Assembly: GCA_019638495.1 (NCBI GenBank)
Contig: JAHBTQ010000001.1
Coordinates: 992,001 to 1,056,000 of the forward strand
DNA from: Taibaiella sp.
GTDB lineage: Bacteria > Bacteroidota > Bacteroidia > Chitinophagales > Chitinophagaceae
Direction: 5' to 3'
DNA length: 64,000 bases
Below, in pieces: positions 1 through 8,536 of this stretch (position 1 is the stretch's first letter; every line of letters starts with the position of its first letter). Below the pieces are notes generated by a model that was not told the origin of the DNA, did not search any database, and saw nothing but the letters and a program-made list of their open reading frames with translations. The position numbers were made by a program, and so were the translations under genes.

Positions 1-266
1 TCGCCAGCCACCAGTGCTACCAGCAGGGGAATCTGCACCAGCAGCGACTGCAATATCAGGTAGCCCACGAGATAACCGTTAATGATACTGCCTTGCACAT
101 TGAATGTGTCTGTAACATCCTGCATCCCAAACTCGAAGAACTCCCGTCCCCCTGCCTTCATGGCAAGCTGAAAGATAAAGGCAATAGCTGTCACCACCCC
201 GAAGCTGATATAGGTCCGCGGCCGGCGGAATATTTTGTAGAGCTCTATCTGCAGCAGCTTCATCAT
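1..266 (-). CDS. ABC-2 type transporter permease, N-terminal part (cut by window edge)
   Basis: The reading frame is open from an ATG at 266 down to base 1, so only about 88 N-terminal residues are present. It starts MMKLLQIELYKIFRRPRTYI, the typical cytoplasmic amphipathic start of ABC-2 permeases (IELYKIFRRPRTYI), followed by a hydrophobic stretch (SFGVVTAIAFIFQLAM) and a second one near the edge (LVGYLILQSLLVQIPLLVALVAG). The ATG overlaps the TGA of the upstream ATPase (ATGA, 263-266), which implies translational coupling. With that ATPase it should form an inner-membrane exporter; the substrate is unknown. Membrane topology and family are seen in sequence; the transporter role rests on the ATPase partner. 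Confidence 0.85.
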   Translation of the reverse strand, partial: MMKLLQIELYKIFRRPRTYISFGVVTAIAFIFQLAMKAGGREFFEFGMQDVTDTFNVQGSIINGYLVGYLILQSLLVQIPLLVALVAG

Positions 267-1165
267 TGGGTTATAGCAATAAAGTAGTCTTCTAATGAGT
301 GTTTAGATCTTATTTCCATCACCGCCACACCTTGCTCCACCAGCCATTTGTTCAGCTCCGGCACACGTGCGGCATTCATTTTAAAGGTCATAGTATTGCC
401 AGCTGAGGCAACAAGTATCTCCCCCCACACCGACGACCGCACCCGCTCCTCCGCACTCGCTCTCGTTACTACGTCTACCAGCATATCATCGGGGTTTATC
501 AGCTCCGTCACCGGGCCTTCGGCAATTTTCTTCCCTTTGTGCAGCACCAGCATGCGCGTAGCCACCTGCTCTATCTCGTGCAGCAGGTGAGAAGATACCA
601 GCACCGTTTTGCCATGGTCGCGGCTCAGGGAGAGGATAAGTTGTCTCATCTCCGCTATACCCTGCGGGTCCAGGCCATTGGTAGGTTCATCCAGTATCAG
701 CAGGTCGGGCTGGTGCACCAGGGCTATGGCTATACCCAGTCGCTGCTTCATACCCTGCGAGTAGGTCTTTACTTTGTCTTTTTCCCTGCCGCGTAGGCCC
801 ACCTGCTCCAGCACATCATATATGCGGCTATCCGGTATGCGCTCGCGCGTTAGTGCGGCCATAATGCGCAGGTTGTCCCGGCCGCTGAGGTAGCCATACA
901 TATCCGGTCGTTCAATAATGGCGCCGATATGCTTAAGCAGGTATCGCCTGTTATTTCCAAATTCCTCGCCGTTTATGAATATCTGTCCCGCATCCGGGAA
1001 TATCAGCCCCAGCAGCATACGCATGGTGGTGCTCTTTCCCGCGCCATTCTGCCCCAGGAAGCCATAAACATCACCGGGATGAATGGAGAAAGACAGATCG
1101 TCCACGGCCTGCCGGCCTTTAAAATTCTTGCTGAGGTTTCGTATTTCTACAATGGGAGTCGACAA
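263..1165 (-). CDS. ABC transporter ATP-binding protein (BcrA/NatA-like)
   Basis: A 300-residue ATPase that would power the permease encoded just downstream. Walker A GQNGAGKST lies at residues 38-46, the signature YSQGMKQRLGIA starts at 135, Walker B LLILDEP is at 155-161 and the switch histidine SSH at 191-193. The C-terminal 80 residues form the extra domain usual in BcrA/CcmA-type exporters of antibiotics, lipids or sodium. The first gene of a two-gene operon, it overlaps the permease by 4 bp. The family assignment is firm; the substrate cannot be read from sequence. Confidence 0.93.
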   Translation of the reverse strand: MSTPIVEIRNLSKNFKGRQAVDDLSFSIHPGDVYGFLGQNGAGKSTTMRMLLGLIFPDAGQIFINGEEFGNNRRYLLKHIGAIIERPDMYGYLSGRDNLRIMAALTRERIPDSRIYDVLEQVGLRGREKDKVKTYSQGMKQRLGIAIALVHQPDLLILDEPTNGLDPQGIAEMRQLILSLSRDHGKTVLVSSHLLHEIEQVATRMLVLHKGKKIAEGPVTELINPDDMLVDVVTRASAEERVRSSVWGEILVASAGNTMTFKMNAARVPELNKWLVEQGVAVMEIRSKHSLEDYFIAITQ

Positions 1166-1332
1166 TGCGAAGAGTTGTTTTCCACTCGGTTATAACGCGA
1201 AATTACCCCATGTAAGTTACACTAAGACTTTAAATCGGCGTTAAAAAGATGAGGCCTGCTGATGGACTCTATCGTGTGGTAGCGGCACTGTTTTACTACT
1301 AAAGTGGTATTTCTAGGTCCATAGCGCCAGAA

Positions 1333-1340
1333 TACTTTTG
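1333..1340 (+). promoter_or_regulatory. Bacteroidota -7 promoter element
   Basis: TACTTTTG fits the TAnnTTTG consensus for the Bacteroidota housekeeping sigma factor. It ends 17 nt before the ATG at 1358. No clear -33 TTTG is visible. Confidence 0.5.
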
Positions 1341-1357
1341 GTAAAAATCCCCCGTTT

Positions 1358-2401
1358 ATGAAACTGAGTACCGTATTTGTCTTTTTCGCCGCAATGCTCC
1401 TGGGCAGCGCTGCTCACAGCCAGGTTACCATTACTGATGCAGATTTCCCACTTGTAGATGGTTTGGTAATTGGTGTTTCAGATACCTCTTCATTTATAGG
1501 TGTGGGTACACCGGGCGCGTCGCAGACGTGGGATTTCTCAGCTTTTATTCCAACGAGGCTTGATACTTCGACGGCAGCTGCAAGCACATTCACAGGAAAC
1601 CCGCTGTTCCCTACAGCCACCTTTTCGTCTTGCGCTAGCGCTGCGGGATTTTCAATGTGCTCATTCGGCTACAAGAATACCTCAGGAATGTATATGGTAG
1701 GGGCAGAGCAGAATATTAGTGTAACAGGTACTTCAATACACAACATGGTATTTATGCTCCCCTATAACCAAATGTTTTCGTTTCCCTTCACCTATGGACA
1801 TACCCGCAACTATAGCTATATGCAGGAGCAACTTGCGGAGTATACACCAGCGAGTCCTTACGACTCCGTTCGTACGATATATCAACGCACTGTAGACCAG
1901 GATTATAATGGCTGGGGTACACTAATAACGCCTTACGGCACCTACAGCGCCATAAGAATGCAGCAAATACAGTCCAATATTGATACCGCTTACAATCATA
2001 CCCCTGGTGGATCCTGGGTAATGGGGGCAACCACATCACTGAGCAGTGACACGAGCTATACCTGGTTTACCCCTGGCATAGGCATAGTAGCGCAGATTTC
2101 AGCAAGAATGCCACACAGGTATAGTTTCTACAAACCTGCCGGCACTACCGGCGTCAACTCTGATGTGCAGGCGAATTTCACAGCCTTCCCAAATCCTGTA
2201 CAGGAAAAATTGTATATAAATAGTGCGGCCGATGGAGCCGACCTTTGGCTTATTGATATTACTGGTCGGTCACTGGATCACGTACAGATGAAGGGTAAGG
2301 TCTGCAGCATAGACATGCGGCCTTATGAGCCGGGACTCTACTTGTTGCAGGGGGCAACTGTCTCCGGCCGTCCCGTGCGGCTAACGATAGCAAAACAGTA
2401 G
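1358..2401 (+). CDS. Secreted protein with T9SS type A C-terminal sorting domain
   Basis: A 347-residue protein of unknown function. It begins with a Sec signal peptide (MKLSTVFVFFAAMLLGSAAH, predicted cut after HSQ). The body is rich in Ser, Thr, Tyr and Gly, with no domain I can name. The last 75 residues form a T9SS type A sorting domain: FPNPVQEKLYIN, then LWLIDITGR, then YEPGLYLLQ with a basic end. It should be exported by Sec and then moved through the outer membrane by T9SS to the surface or medium. It is monocistronic and convergent with the acyl-CoA ligase. Confidence 0.85.
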   Translation: MKLSTVFVFFAAMLLGSAAHSQVTITDADFPLVDGLVIGVSDTSSFIGVGTPGASQTWDFSAFIPTRLDTSTAAASTFTGNPLFPTATFSSCASAAGFSMCSFGYKNTSGMYMVGAEQNISVTGTSIHNMVFMLPYNQMFSFPFTYGHTRNYSYMQEQLAEYTPASPYDSVRTIYQRTVDQDYNGWGTLITPYGTYSAIRMQQIQSNIDTAYNHTPGGSWVMGATTSLSSDTSYTWFTPGIGIVAQISARMPHRYSFYKPAGTTGVNSDVQANFTAFPNPVQEKLYINSAADGADLWLIDITGRSLDHVQMKGKVCSIDMRPYEPGLYLLQGATVSGRPVRLTIAKQ

Positions 2402-2432
2402 CGGTCTACTCTTGGTCGCGGAGTATACATCG

Positions 2433-3956
2433 TCAGCTCATGGCATGCAGCGCTCTTTTATCGGGCTTGCCTACTGCAGTGTAGGGCAATTCCGTAACTA
2501 AGCGTATTTCCCGCGGCAGCTCATACCGTGCCACCCTTTGTTTTAGCCACTGAACTAACTCGGTCACGCCAAATGCACGCTTTAGAACCACAAAAGCCAC
2601 CAGCCGCTGCCCGAACTCGCTATCCTCGACACCCACAACAGCACATTCCCTTACGGCGGGATGTTGCAGCAGTGCATCCTCCACAACCGCAGGATATACA
2701 TTTACCCCTCCGGAGACGATCATGTCGTCCGTGCGGCCCTGAAGAATATAATATCCTTCCTTATTGCAAAGGGCAAGGTCGCCTGTCGGCACCCACTTGC
2801 CTGCGGCATGGTTTATGGCCCAACCGTTCCGCAAGTATAGTTGCCCTGTTTCACCCGGCGGCATCGTATTCCCATTCTCATCGGCTATATGCGCCTCTAC
2901 ACCGGCTATTGGCCTGCCGATAGTCCCGGGATAAAGCAATACATCAGCAGGAGTAGCCATCAGCGAAAAGCCGGCCTCAGAGGTGCCGTATAGATTATAA
3001 AGTACAGGCCCCAGAAGGCTCAGCGTTTCCCTTGCCAGTGTTTCACTCAGCTGGGCACCGCCACTTATCACGGTTTTCAGGGTTGAAAGCCCTGATGCAT
3101 CCGCCGCCAGCATCCGTTGCAACATGATGGGCACCAGCACGGCAGCATCAGCCTTGCGCGTTCCAATGAGCACACATGCAAGCCTTGCATCAAACCGCTC
3201 CATCATACACATCTCCGAGCCCATAAGTACTGCCACAAATAAACCTGCCAGGCCAAAACCGTGGCAGAGGGGCGTACCGATGAATACCGTGCGACGGCTA
3301 CCAATGTTAGCTTGCGAGATGAGGGCCATGAGGGGGCTTACGTATCGTGCCACTCCCTGCCGTCGGGGCGCTGTTTTGTGCTCGCCGGTAGTGCCGCCGG
3401 TAAGTACTACCAGGTTGCCGGCCTGAGCATAACGCCGCTTGATGCTTCCTCGTCTTTGGCAAAGGCTACTTACAGAGTCCACGTTAGCTGCGTAGGCTGG
3501 CAATAGAGTCGTTGCGTCATCCGCAGGAAGCTTCGCAGCTATGTCCTCATCGTGAATGAAGAGATGAAAATTATATTTAGTACAGAGCTTAGAAAGTTGT
3601 GCTGAGTTCATATCCGGGCTCAGCATGTATATGTCTGCCCCTGTGGCCGAGGCAGCGAAAACCGCGCTTACCAATGCACGGTGATTTCTGCAGGCTATTG
3701 CAACACGCCTCCCCGGTGCCAGGACATAGTCGGCCTGCAGTGCGTGTACCAACTGTTGTGTGCCGTTATACAGCTCGCCATAAGTGATACTGCCATTATC
3801 ATCTGTTACTGCTACCCTGGCCGGATAACGGGTAGCGGTGTAGCGCATCAGCGCCATAAGATTTACACCGCTGCGCATGAAAGACCCCACCAGCCGACTA
3901 ATGCCAACAGGTGATAGCAAGCCACTCCTATATATTTTGCTGAGGCTCGCCGTCAT
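2433..3956 (-). CDS. AMP-dependent acyl-CoA synthetase/ligase
   Basis: An adenylate-forming enzyme of about 507 residues, expected to activate a carboxylic acid as an acyl-adenylate and pass it to CoA. Visible core motifs, in order: a variant P-loop LTGGTTGEHK near residue 187 (usual form TSGTTGxPK), NLYGTSEAG near 324, PTGDLA, GRTDDMIVSGGVNVYP near 410, and the C-terminal lysine motif VGKPDKRAL near 498. I chose the ATG at 3956 because it overlaps the TGA of the SDR gene (ATGA) and because the frame upstream of it is a shadow of that gene. It forms an operon with the SDR, which suggests one lipid or polyketide-like pathway. The P-loop lacks the usual first Ser and the Pro; effect unknown. 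Confidence 0.88.
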   Translation of the reverse strand: MTASLSKIYRSGLLSPVGISRLVGSFMRSGVNLMALMRYTATRYPARVAVTDDNGSITYGELYNGTQQLVHALQADYVLAPGRRVAIACRNHRALVSAVFAASATGADIYMLSPDMNSAQLSKLCTKYNFHLFIHDEDIAAKLPADDATTLLPAYAANVDSVSSLCQRRGSIKRRYAQAGNLVVLTGGTTGEHKTAPRRQGVARYVSPLMALISQANIGSRRTVFIGTPLCHGFGLAGLFVAVLMGSEMCMMERFDARLACVLIGTRKADAAVLVPIMLQRMLAADASGLSTLKTVISGGAQLSETLARETLSLLGPVLYNLYGTSEAGFSLMATPADVLLYPGTIGRPIAGVEAHIADENGNTMPPGETGQLYLRNGWAINHAAGKWVPTGDLALCNKEGYYILQGRTDDMIVSGGVNVYPAVVEDALLQHPAVRECAVVGVEDSEFGQRLVAFVVLKRAFGVTELVQWLKQRVARYELPREIRLVTELPYTAVGKPDKRALHAMS

Positions 3957-4795
3957 TTTTGCTTTTTCAGTTTGTAAGTACTCCACCACTGCCATGGTCT
4001 TCGTAGCAAAAGCGATGCCAGCTCGACCACCGGTAACCACCACGGCCTTATTATTCTTTGCTTTTTGTACATAGCCCGGCATACCTTCCGTGCCACGTGC
4101 ACAGGGTCCATGGCCGGCACATTGTTATATGCTTCTGTCGGCGCAATCATGCGCGTGCGTACGAGTGGAAGGTAAATCGTCGTAGTGCAAACGCCGCTCG
4201 CTTCAAGCTCAGGCACTGCGCTTCGAAACCATTGGTCCATTGCCGACTTAGATGCCTGGTAGGCTGCCCATCTTGGAGCAGGCGGCAATAGCACACTAAC
4301 CGAAGACACGTTGATGATATGGCCCCTATTTTGCACAATGGAGGGCAATACCTTCAATAGCAACTGAACAGGCCCCAGGTAGTTTACTCCCATTGTGCGA
4401 GTGAAGTCGTGGTATCTGTCCAGCGACTCAGACAGCGGGCGGCGTATGGACTTACCTGCATTGCTGATGAAATAATCTATGCCACCCTGCAGGTTTAACA
4501 ATTGCTCCGCTAACTTGTCGACAGATGACGGGTCAGCAAGGTTTGCCGGCAGGACTATTGCTTTGCCGCCATGCCGCTCCACTTCCGCTTTTACATGTTG
4601 CAGTTTATCCTCCGTTCGCGCCACCAGCACCATTTTGGCGCCAGTACCCGCGAACAGATACGCCAATTGCTCGCCTATCCCATAACTGGCACCCGTTATC
4701 ACTACCGTCTTTCCCGCCATGGCATTAACAATCCGCTGCTCACCTATGTGCGTGGGCGGAAACAAAAGATGCTCCAGTAGTGAATAATGGGACAT
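3953..4795 (-). CDS. Short-chain dehydrogenase/reductase (SDR)
   Basis: A 280-residue NAD(P)-dependent oxidoreductase with a Rossmann fold. The cofactor motif TGASYGIG is at 34-41, NAG at 112-114, and the catalytic Ser165, Tyr179 and Lys183 (YQASK) are all present. The length is slightly above the classical 250 because of a 26-residue N-terminal lead. The hydrophobic C-terminal part (WLPVVELASLLLRRP) followed by a basic tail resembles SDRs that act on long-chain or membrane-bound substrates. It is the first gene of an operon and overlaps the acyl-CoA ligase by 4 bp. Substrate unknown; acyl reduction is inference from its partner. Confidence 0.9.
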   Translation of the reverse strand: MSHYSLLEHLLFPPTHIGEQRIVNAMAGKTVVITGASYGIGEQLAYLFAGTGAKMVLVARTEDKLQHVKAEVERHGGKAIVLPANLADPSSVDKLAEQLLNLQGGIDYFISNAGKSIRRPLSESLDRYHDFTRTMGVNYLGPVQLLLKVLPSIVQNRGHIINVSSVSVLLPPAPRWAAYQASKSAMDQWFRSAVPELEASGVCTTTIYLPLVRTRMIAPTEAYNNVPAMDPVHVARKVCRAMYKKQRIIRPWWLPVVELASLLLRRPWQWWSTYKLKKQK

Positions 4796-4938
4796 AAGGC
4801 AAATATCGGCAGGCTATGGCAAAAGCCTCGCGATATAAAAACGCTATGAAGTGCTTTTACCCCTACTTTTCAAGGAAAGGTCGCCAAAGAACTGAAATGA
4901 TCTTTGGGCGCAGTGATACTTAGCAACAGAGTGTCTTT

Positions 4939-5445
4939 CTATCCATTCATATCCCACTTGCGTTCCACAGCAGCCTTCACCTTCTCTACCAGCAGCAAGG
5001 TTGCCGGGCAGTGTTTCAGGTTGTCGCGGTACATGTCGTTATACATGTCGAATGGTTTTAGGTGGTGGTGGGGAAAGCCGGCGCAGTCGTCAGGGCGCAC
5101 ATCATAGATCGTGCACATATTGTTTTCCAGAAACTGGCATGGCTGCTGTTTATTCATCCAGTCGCCTGTTTCTTCTTCCTTGTACAAGTACTTTTCCTTA
5201 AACTCATTGGGCTTCATTTGCAGGTGCGCCGCAATGCGCTTGATGTCCTTAGGCGAGAAGGTAGGCGACATGGTCTTGCAGCAATTTGCGCATGTAGTAC
5301 AGTCGATTTCCTTCCATACCTCTTCGTTTGCCTTTGAGGCAATTGCGTCCATATCGGGCGGCACTACTATATCAAACTTCGCAAGAAATTCTGTGAGCGG
5401 TGCACGCTTCGCTTTTGAGCGTGCTTTGAATTTTACTAAGTCCAT
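4939..5445 (-). CDS. YkgJ family cysteine cluster protein
   Basis: A 168-residue protein of the CxxCxxCC family (PF03692), thought to bind zinc or an Fe-S cluster. The signature cysteines are C49, C52, C55 and C56; further cysteines C103, C111, C121 and C146 follow in the usual order, including the conserved YDVRPDDCAGFP segment. Length and motif order match the family. The biochemical role of the family is not settled. It stands alone, with 143 bp before the SDR operon and 55 bp after the CPBP gene. Confidence 0.88.
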   Translation of the reverse strand: MDLVKFKARSKAKRAPLTEFLAKFDIVVPPDMDAIASKANEEVWKEIDCTTCANCCKTMSPTFSPKDIKRIAAHLQMKPNEFKEKYLYKEEETGDWMNKQQPCQFLENNMCTIYDVRPDDCAGFPHHHLKPFDMYNDMYRDNLKHCPATLLLVEKVKAAVERKWDMNG

Positions 5446-5500
5446 CAGGGCTGTAAATATATGTTCTTTAAGGAATCGCGGGCAAAAGATTTAAAGGGAG

Positions 5501-6451
5501 CTAAAGGGCCGACTTGCCACTATTCCGCTCGTCTATTTCGGCACGGGAAAAATCGTCAGTCCAATTTACCGGCAATGGGGTTGCAGACTTTAGCAGGAGG
5601 TAAAATGAGCCTGCGAATACTGCGGCCCCGGCGGTTACAAACGTCCAGGATACCTGCTCGCGGCTCACAAAATCTTTAATGGTGGCGTTTGAGTTGCCAA
5701 AGTAGAGCAGCACTACCTGCAGGCCGTTGAAGTAAAGATGGCCTGCCATACTGCAAAGTATGGAACCGGTAAGCTGGTATATGACCGCCAGCAACACCCC
5801 GGCAAGGAAGATGGAAATGTAGCCATATAGATTGGGATGTACAAATGAGAAGATGACTGCTGTAAATAGTACGGGCACCACCATGTTAAGAGTACGCTTG
5901 CGGACAAACCTGAGGAAAACTCCCCTGAAGAATAACTCCTCCCCGATAGCCGGTGTTATGGCCATGACCAGGAAAACAGAGATGAACTCTGCCGGCGAAT
6001 TCATTACCATCAACGCCTCGGAAAGCTTCATCTGGGCTTCGTGGCTCGCTTTGAGACCGGGCCCGAAGTCGATATTGTGCATGAGCTGCTGTATCATCAT
6101 CAGCACAGGCATGGCCCCGGCCATTATCAGTACTGATAGTAGCCAATGTACGGGTTTGCCGGGCTTGCGCACGCCCAGGTAGGCAGCCGGGCGTGGTGTG
6201 GCAAGATAGGCAAATACCGCAGCCGGCAGAAAGAACACGGATACACTGTTTAGCGCCTGGAATGCAAGGAACGCATGCTTAAGTGAGGCTGAGCCGCCCG
6301 TGGTAAATGCCAATATCTCTTCAATGCTATGCCCCGTAGCTTTTGGCAGCACAGACTGTACAATGGCAGAAGCACCCGAAATAAACGTAAACGCCATGAG
6401 CAGGAAAAGGCTCAATTGAAATCCCCAGGGGTATTCTCTGAAATACTTCAT
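5501..6451 (-). CDS. CPBP family intramembrane metalloprotease
   Basis: A 316-residue polytopic membrane protein of the CAAX protease/bacteriocin-processing (Abi, PF02517) family. The catalytic motifs are complete: EE at 171-172 with R176 in EELFFRGVFLR, H205 in FSFVHPN, and H238 with N242 in AGHLYFN. About eight hydrophobic segments are visible. Such proteins cleave prenylated or membrane-embedded peptides; some give immunity to bacteriocins. No peptide-precursor gene is visible nearby, so the substrate is unknown. The tail after the last helix is acidic and hydrophilic. Confidence 0.9.
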   Translation of the reverse strand: MKYFREYPWGFQLSLFLLMAFTFISGASAIVQSVLPKATGHSIEEILAFTTGGSASLKHAFLAFQALNSVSVFFLPAAVFAYLATPRPAAYLGVRKPGKPVHWLLSVLIMAGAMPVLMMIQQLMHNIDFGPGLKASHEAQMKLSEALMVMNSPAEFISVFLVMAITPAIGEELFFRGVFLRFVRKRTLNMVVPVLFTAVIFSFVHPNLYGYISIFLAGVLLAVIYQLTGSILCSMAGHLYFNGLQVVLLYFGNSNATIKDFVSREQVSWTFVTAGAAVFAGSFYLLLKSATPLPVNWTDDFSRAEIDERNSGKSAL

Positions 6452-6469
6452 CTCTTAAAACGCAGGTGG

Positions 6470-6477
6470 CAAAGGTA
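6470..6477 (-). promoter_or_regulatory. Bacteroidota -7 element for the CPBP gene
   Basis: Reads TACCTTTG on the minus strand (TAnnTTTG) and ends 18 nt before the ATG at 6451. Confidence 0.55.
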
Positions 6478-6577
6478 ATGGATCGCACGTGATGCGTATT
6501 CAAAGGGTCGATTACTATCGCTCAGCAACTACCATTTTGGGCTCTAGGTGAAAGGGCAAAGACCAGGGGAAGCCCCT

Positions 6578-7258
6578 TTAGGCCTGCCTGCCGGTAGGCA
6601 AGGGGTTGGGGTTGATCCTCCCATCCTGCATGTGCAGGGTGCGGTCGGTCATTTTAGCAAGGGCATCGTTGTGCGTGATCATGATAAACGTTTGACTGAA
6701 CGTATCACGGAGCTTCAGGAACAGTTCATGCACATTGTGCGCATTCTCGGTGTCCAGGTTGCCGGTAGGCTCATCGGCCATTATTACAGATGGGCGTGTT
6801 ACCAGTGCACGGGCAATAGCCACACGCTGTTGTTCTCCACCGGAGAGCTCTGATGGCTTATTGCCCAGGCGGTGCCCAAGACCCACTATCTCCAGCATTT
6901 CCTGCGCCAGCTTCACTGACTCTCTTTTGTCCACACCCTTGATCCACAGAGGTATGCATACATTTTCAGTGGCGCTGAACTCGGGAAGCAGGTGGTGAAA
7001 CTGGAATACAAAGCCAATGTGTGTGTTGCGAAACTGGGCTTGCTTCCGCGACGGCAGTTTCAGCATGTCCGTGTTGCTGATGAGCACACTCCCGGCATCG
7101 GCCTTGTCCAGCCCGCCCAGTATGTGCAGCAGCGTGCTCTTGCCTGCCCCTGACGGTCCCACTATCGACACTATCTCCCCCTTGCCCACGTCCAGCGACA
7201 CATCATTCACCACCGGAACCGAGCCATACTTTTTAGAGAGGTTTTTAGCCGACAACAT
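6578..7258 (-). CDS. lolD: ABC transporter ATP-binding protein, LolD/MacB type
   Basis: A 226-residue ATPase. Walker A GPSGAGKS is at 34-41, the Q-loop region [12 protein letters not shown] at 83-94, LSGGEQQR at 138-145, Walker B IMADEP at 159-164 and the switch His at 196. The Q-loop sequence is typical of LolD, which drives release of lipoproteins from the inner membrane to LolA. The permease LolC/E is not adjacent, which is common in Bacteroidota. The last residues, [11 protein letters not shown], are not part of the family: they are translated from a G/C-rich palindrome at 6585-6600, so the native C terminus probably ended near GRI. lolD is the best fit, but a MacB-type exporter ATPase is possible. 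Confidence 0.85.
   Translation of the reverse strand: MLSAKNLSKKYGSVPVVNDVSLDVGKGEIVSIVGPSGAGKSTLLHILGGLDKADAGSVLISNTDMLKLPSRKQAQFRNTHIGFVFQFHHLLPEFSATENVCIPLWIKGVDKRESVKLAQEMLEIVGLGHRLGNKPSELSGGEQQRVAIARALVTRPSVIMADEPTGNLDTENAHNVHELFLKLRDTFSQTFIMITHNDALAKMTDRTLHMQDGRINPNPLPTGRQA
6585..6600. repeat. 16-bp imperfect palindrome inside the lolD 3' end
   Basis: TGCCTGCCGGTAGGCA folds on itself with one G-T pair. Read in frame on the minus strand it gives the PTGRQA tail; on the plus strand it reads LPAGRQ. This looks like a short dispersed intergenic element of the kind that recurs in Bacteroidota genomes (from general knowledge). No second exact copy was seen in this window. Confidence 0.6.
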
Positions 7259-7366
7259 ACTGCTGCAAGTTATCTATTAATTGGTAGCATTAGTGACCGC
7301 GAGTGAACAAAAAATAACGCCAAAGCCACGCATTTGTTATGCTTTCATGGCATTCAAAAATTGTCT

Positions 7367-7395
7367 TTTGTTTTTTGATTTTTCTCTTACATTTG
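7367..7395 (+). promoter_or_regulatory. Bacteroidota promoter (-33 and -7)
   Basis: TTTG at 7367-7370, 17 nt spacer, then TACATTTG at 7388-7395. It lies 33 nt before the ATG of the DUF2795 gene. Both boxes fit the Bacteroidota consensus. Confidence 0.65.
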
Positions 7396-7428
7396 CGGAA
7401 AGCTCACCAAAATTAAAGAATATTAGAT

Positions 7429-7650
7429 ATGTTTTGGACGTTAGAACTCGCATCACACTTAGAGGATGCACCATGGCCCGCAACAAAAGATGAGCTGATC
7501 GACTACGCCATCCGTTCAGGTGCGCCGCTGGAAGTAGTGGAGAACCTGCAGGAGCTTGATGATGAAGGAGAAATTTATGAGGGCATAGAAGATATCTGGC
7601 CCGACTATCCTACGCAGGAAGATTTCTTCTTTAATGAAGATGAGTATTGA
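7429..7650 (+). CDS. DUF2795 family small acidic protein
   Basis: A 73-residue, strongly acidic protein that starts MFWTLELASHLEDAPWPATK and ends DFFFNEDEY. The layout (ELASHLEDAPWPATKDELIDYA near the start, EGIEDIWPDYP near the end) is the highly conserved Bacteroidota form of DUF2795. The function is unknown. It has its own promoter and a strong terminator, so it is a single-gene transcript. The frame and start are firm. Confidence 0.88.
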   Translation: MFWTLELASHLEDAPWPATKDELIDYAIRSGAPLEVVENLQELDDEGEIYEGIEDIWPDYPTQEDFFFNEDEY

Positions 7651-7682
7651 TCAGCCGTTTACCAACGCGACGAAATTAACAG

Positions 7683-7706
7683 CCCGCCCCTCAAGGCGGG
7701 TTTTTT
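7683..7706 (+). terminator. Rho-independent terminator
   Basis: Stem CCCGCC (7683-7688) with GGCGGG (7695-7700), followed by six T. It ends the DUF2795 transcript, just before the end of the convergent uppP. Confidence 0.85.
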
Positions 7707-7717
7707 CGTGCGCTGTG

Positions 7718-8533
7718 CTATCCTATTCTGCCCATGAACATCAGTGCGAATATTGCAACTGCCGCCAGTATGCGGTACACACCAAAGGCGCGCAGGCTGT
7801 TTTTTTGCAGGAACTGGATAAAGGTTTTTATGGTGATGAAGGCAACAATAAAGGCGATCACATTGCCCACGCCCAGCATTGCAAGGTTGTCTTTGTTTTT
7901 CAGCATTTCGGGGTGTTCCTGGGTTGCTTTCAGCAGTTTGTACCCGGTGGCGGCCATCATAGTGGGCACTGCGAGAAAGAAAGAGAACTCTGCTGCAAAC
8001 CTGCGCGTGAGGCCCTGCTGCATGCCACCAATAATTGTGGCCGCGCTGCGGCTGGTGCCAGGTATCATCGCCACCACCTGCCAAAGGCCTATCATAAAAC
8101 TGCGCTTGTAGCTCAGGTTTTGCTCATGATCTACACCACTCTTGCCGAAGAGCTTATCTACAAACAGCAGCACTATACCACCCACTAAGAGGGCCACCGC
8201 CACTGTGGTAGGGCTTTCCAGTAGCTCATCTATCTTTTCAGAAAAGAGTTTTCCAAAGAGCAATGCCGGGAACACAGCAACAATGAGCTTGAAGTATAGG
8301 TCGAGCCGTTTGAAGTCGAAAAACTTTTGCCAGTAGAGCACTACTACGGACAGGATGGCGCCGAGCTGAATACACACTTCAAACAGCTTGGCAAACTCAA
8401 CCTCATCGGCCGTCCGGGCTTTGCCATGGTTCATGATGGCATCTACCAGTATCATGTGGCCGGTAGAAGAAATGGGCAGAAATTCAGTAATACCCTCTAC
8501 AATACTGAGGATAATGGTATCGAGCCACGTCAT
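7718..8533 (-). CDS. uppP: Undecaprenyl-diphosphatase
   Basis: A 271-residue polytopic inner-membrane enzyme of the BacA/UppP family. It removes a phosphate from undecaprenyl diphosphate, regenerating the lipid carrier for peptidoglycan and other envelope glycans. The two active-site motifs are present: EGITEFLPISSTGH at 13-26 and PGTSRSA at 158-164. Length matches the family. Overproduction of such enzymes gives bacitracin tolerance (established for the family). The start is 3 bp from the queE stop on the same strand, but a -7 element inside the queE 3' end suggests a separate promoter. Confidence 0.95.
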   Translation of the reverse strand: MTWLDTIILSIVEGITEFLPISSTGHMILVDAIMNHGKARTADEVEFAKLFEVCIQLGAILSVVVLYWQKFFDFKRLDLYFKLIVAVFPALLFGKLFSEKIDELLESPTTVAVALLVGGIVLLFVDKLFGKSGVDHEQNLSYKRSFMIGLWQVVAMIPGTSRSAATIIGGMQQGLTRRFAAEFSFFLAVPTMMAATGYKLLKATQEHPEMLKNKDNLAMLGVGNVIAFIVAFITIKTFIQFLQKNSLRAFGVYRILAAVAIFALMFMGRIG

Positions 8534-8536
8534 GTG

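Noticed and set aside
5501..7258. Bacteriocin/immunity cassette from the CPBP protease next to an ABC ATPase
   Set aside because: No precursor peptide or radical SAM gene is present, and the ATPase has LolD-type motifs with a separate promoter arrangement.
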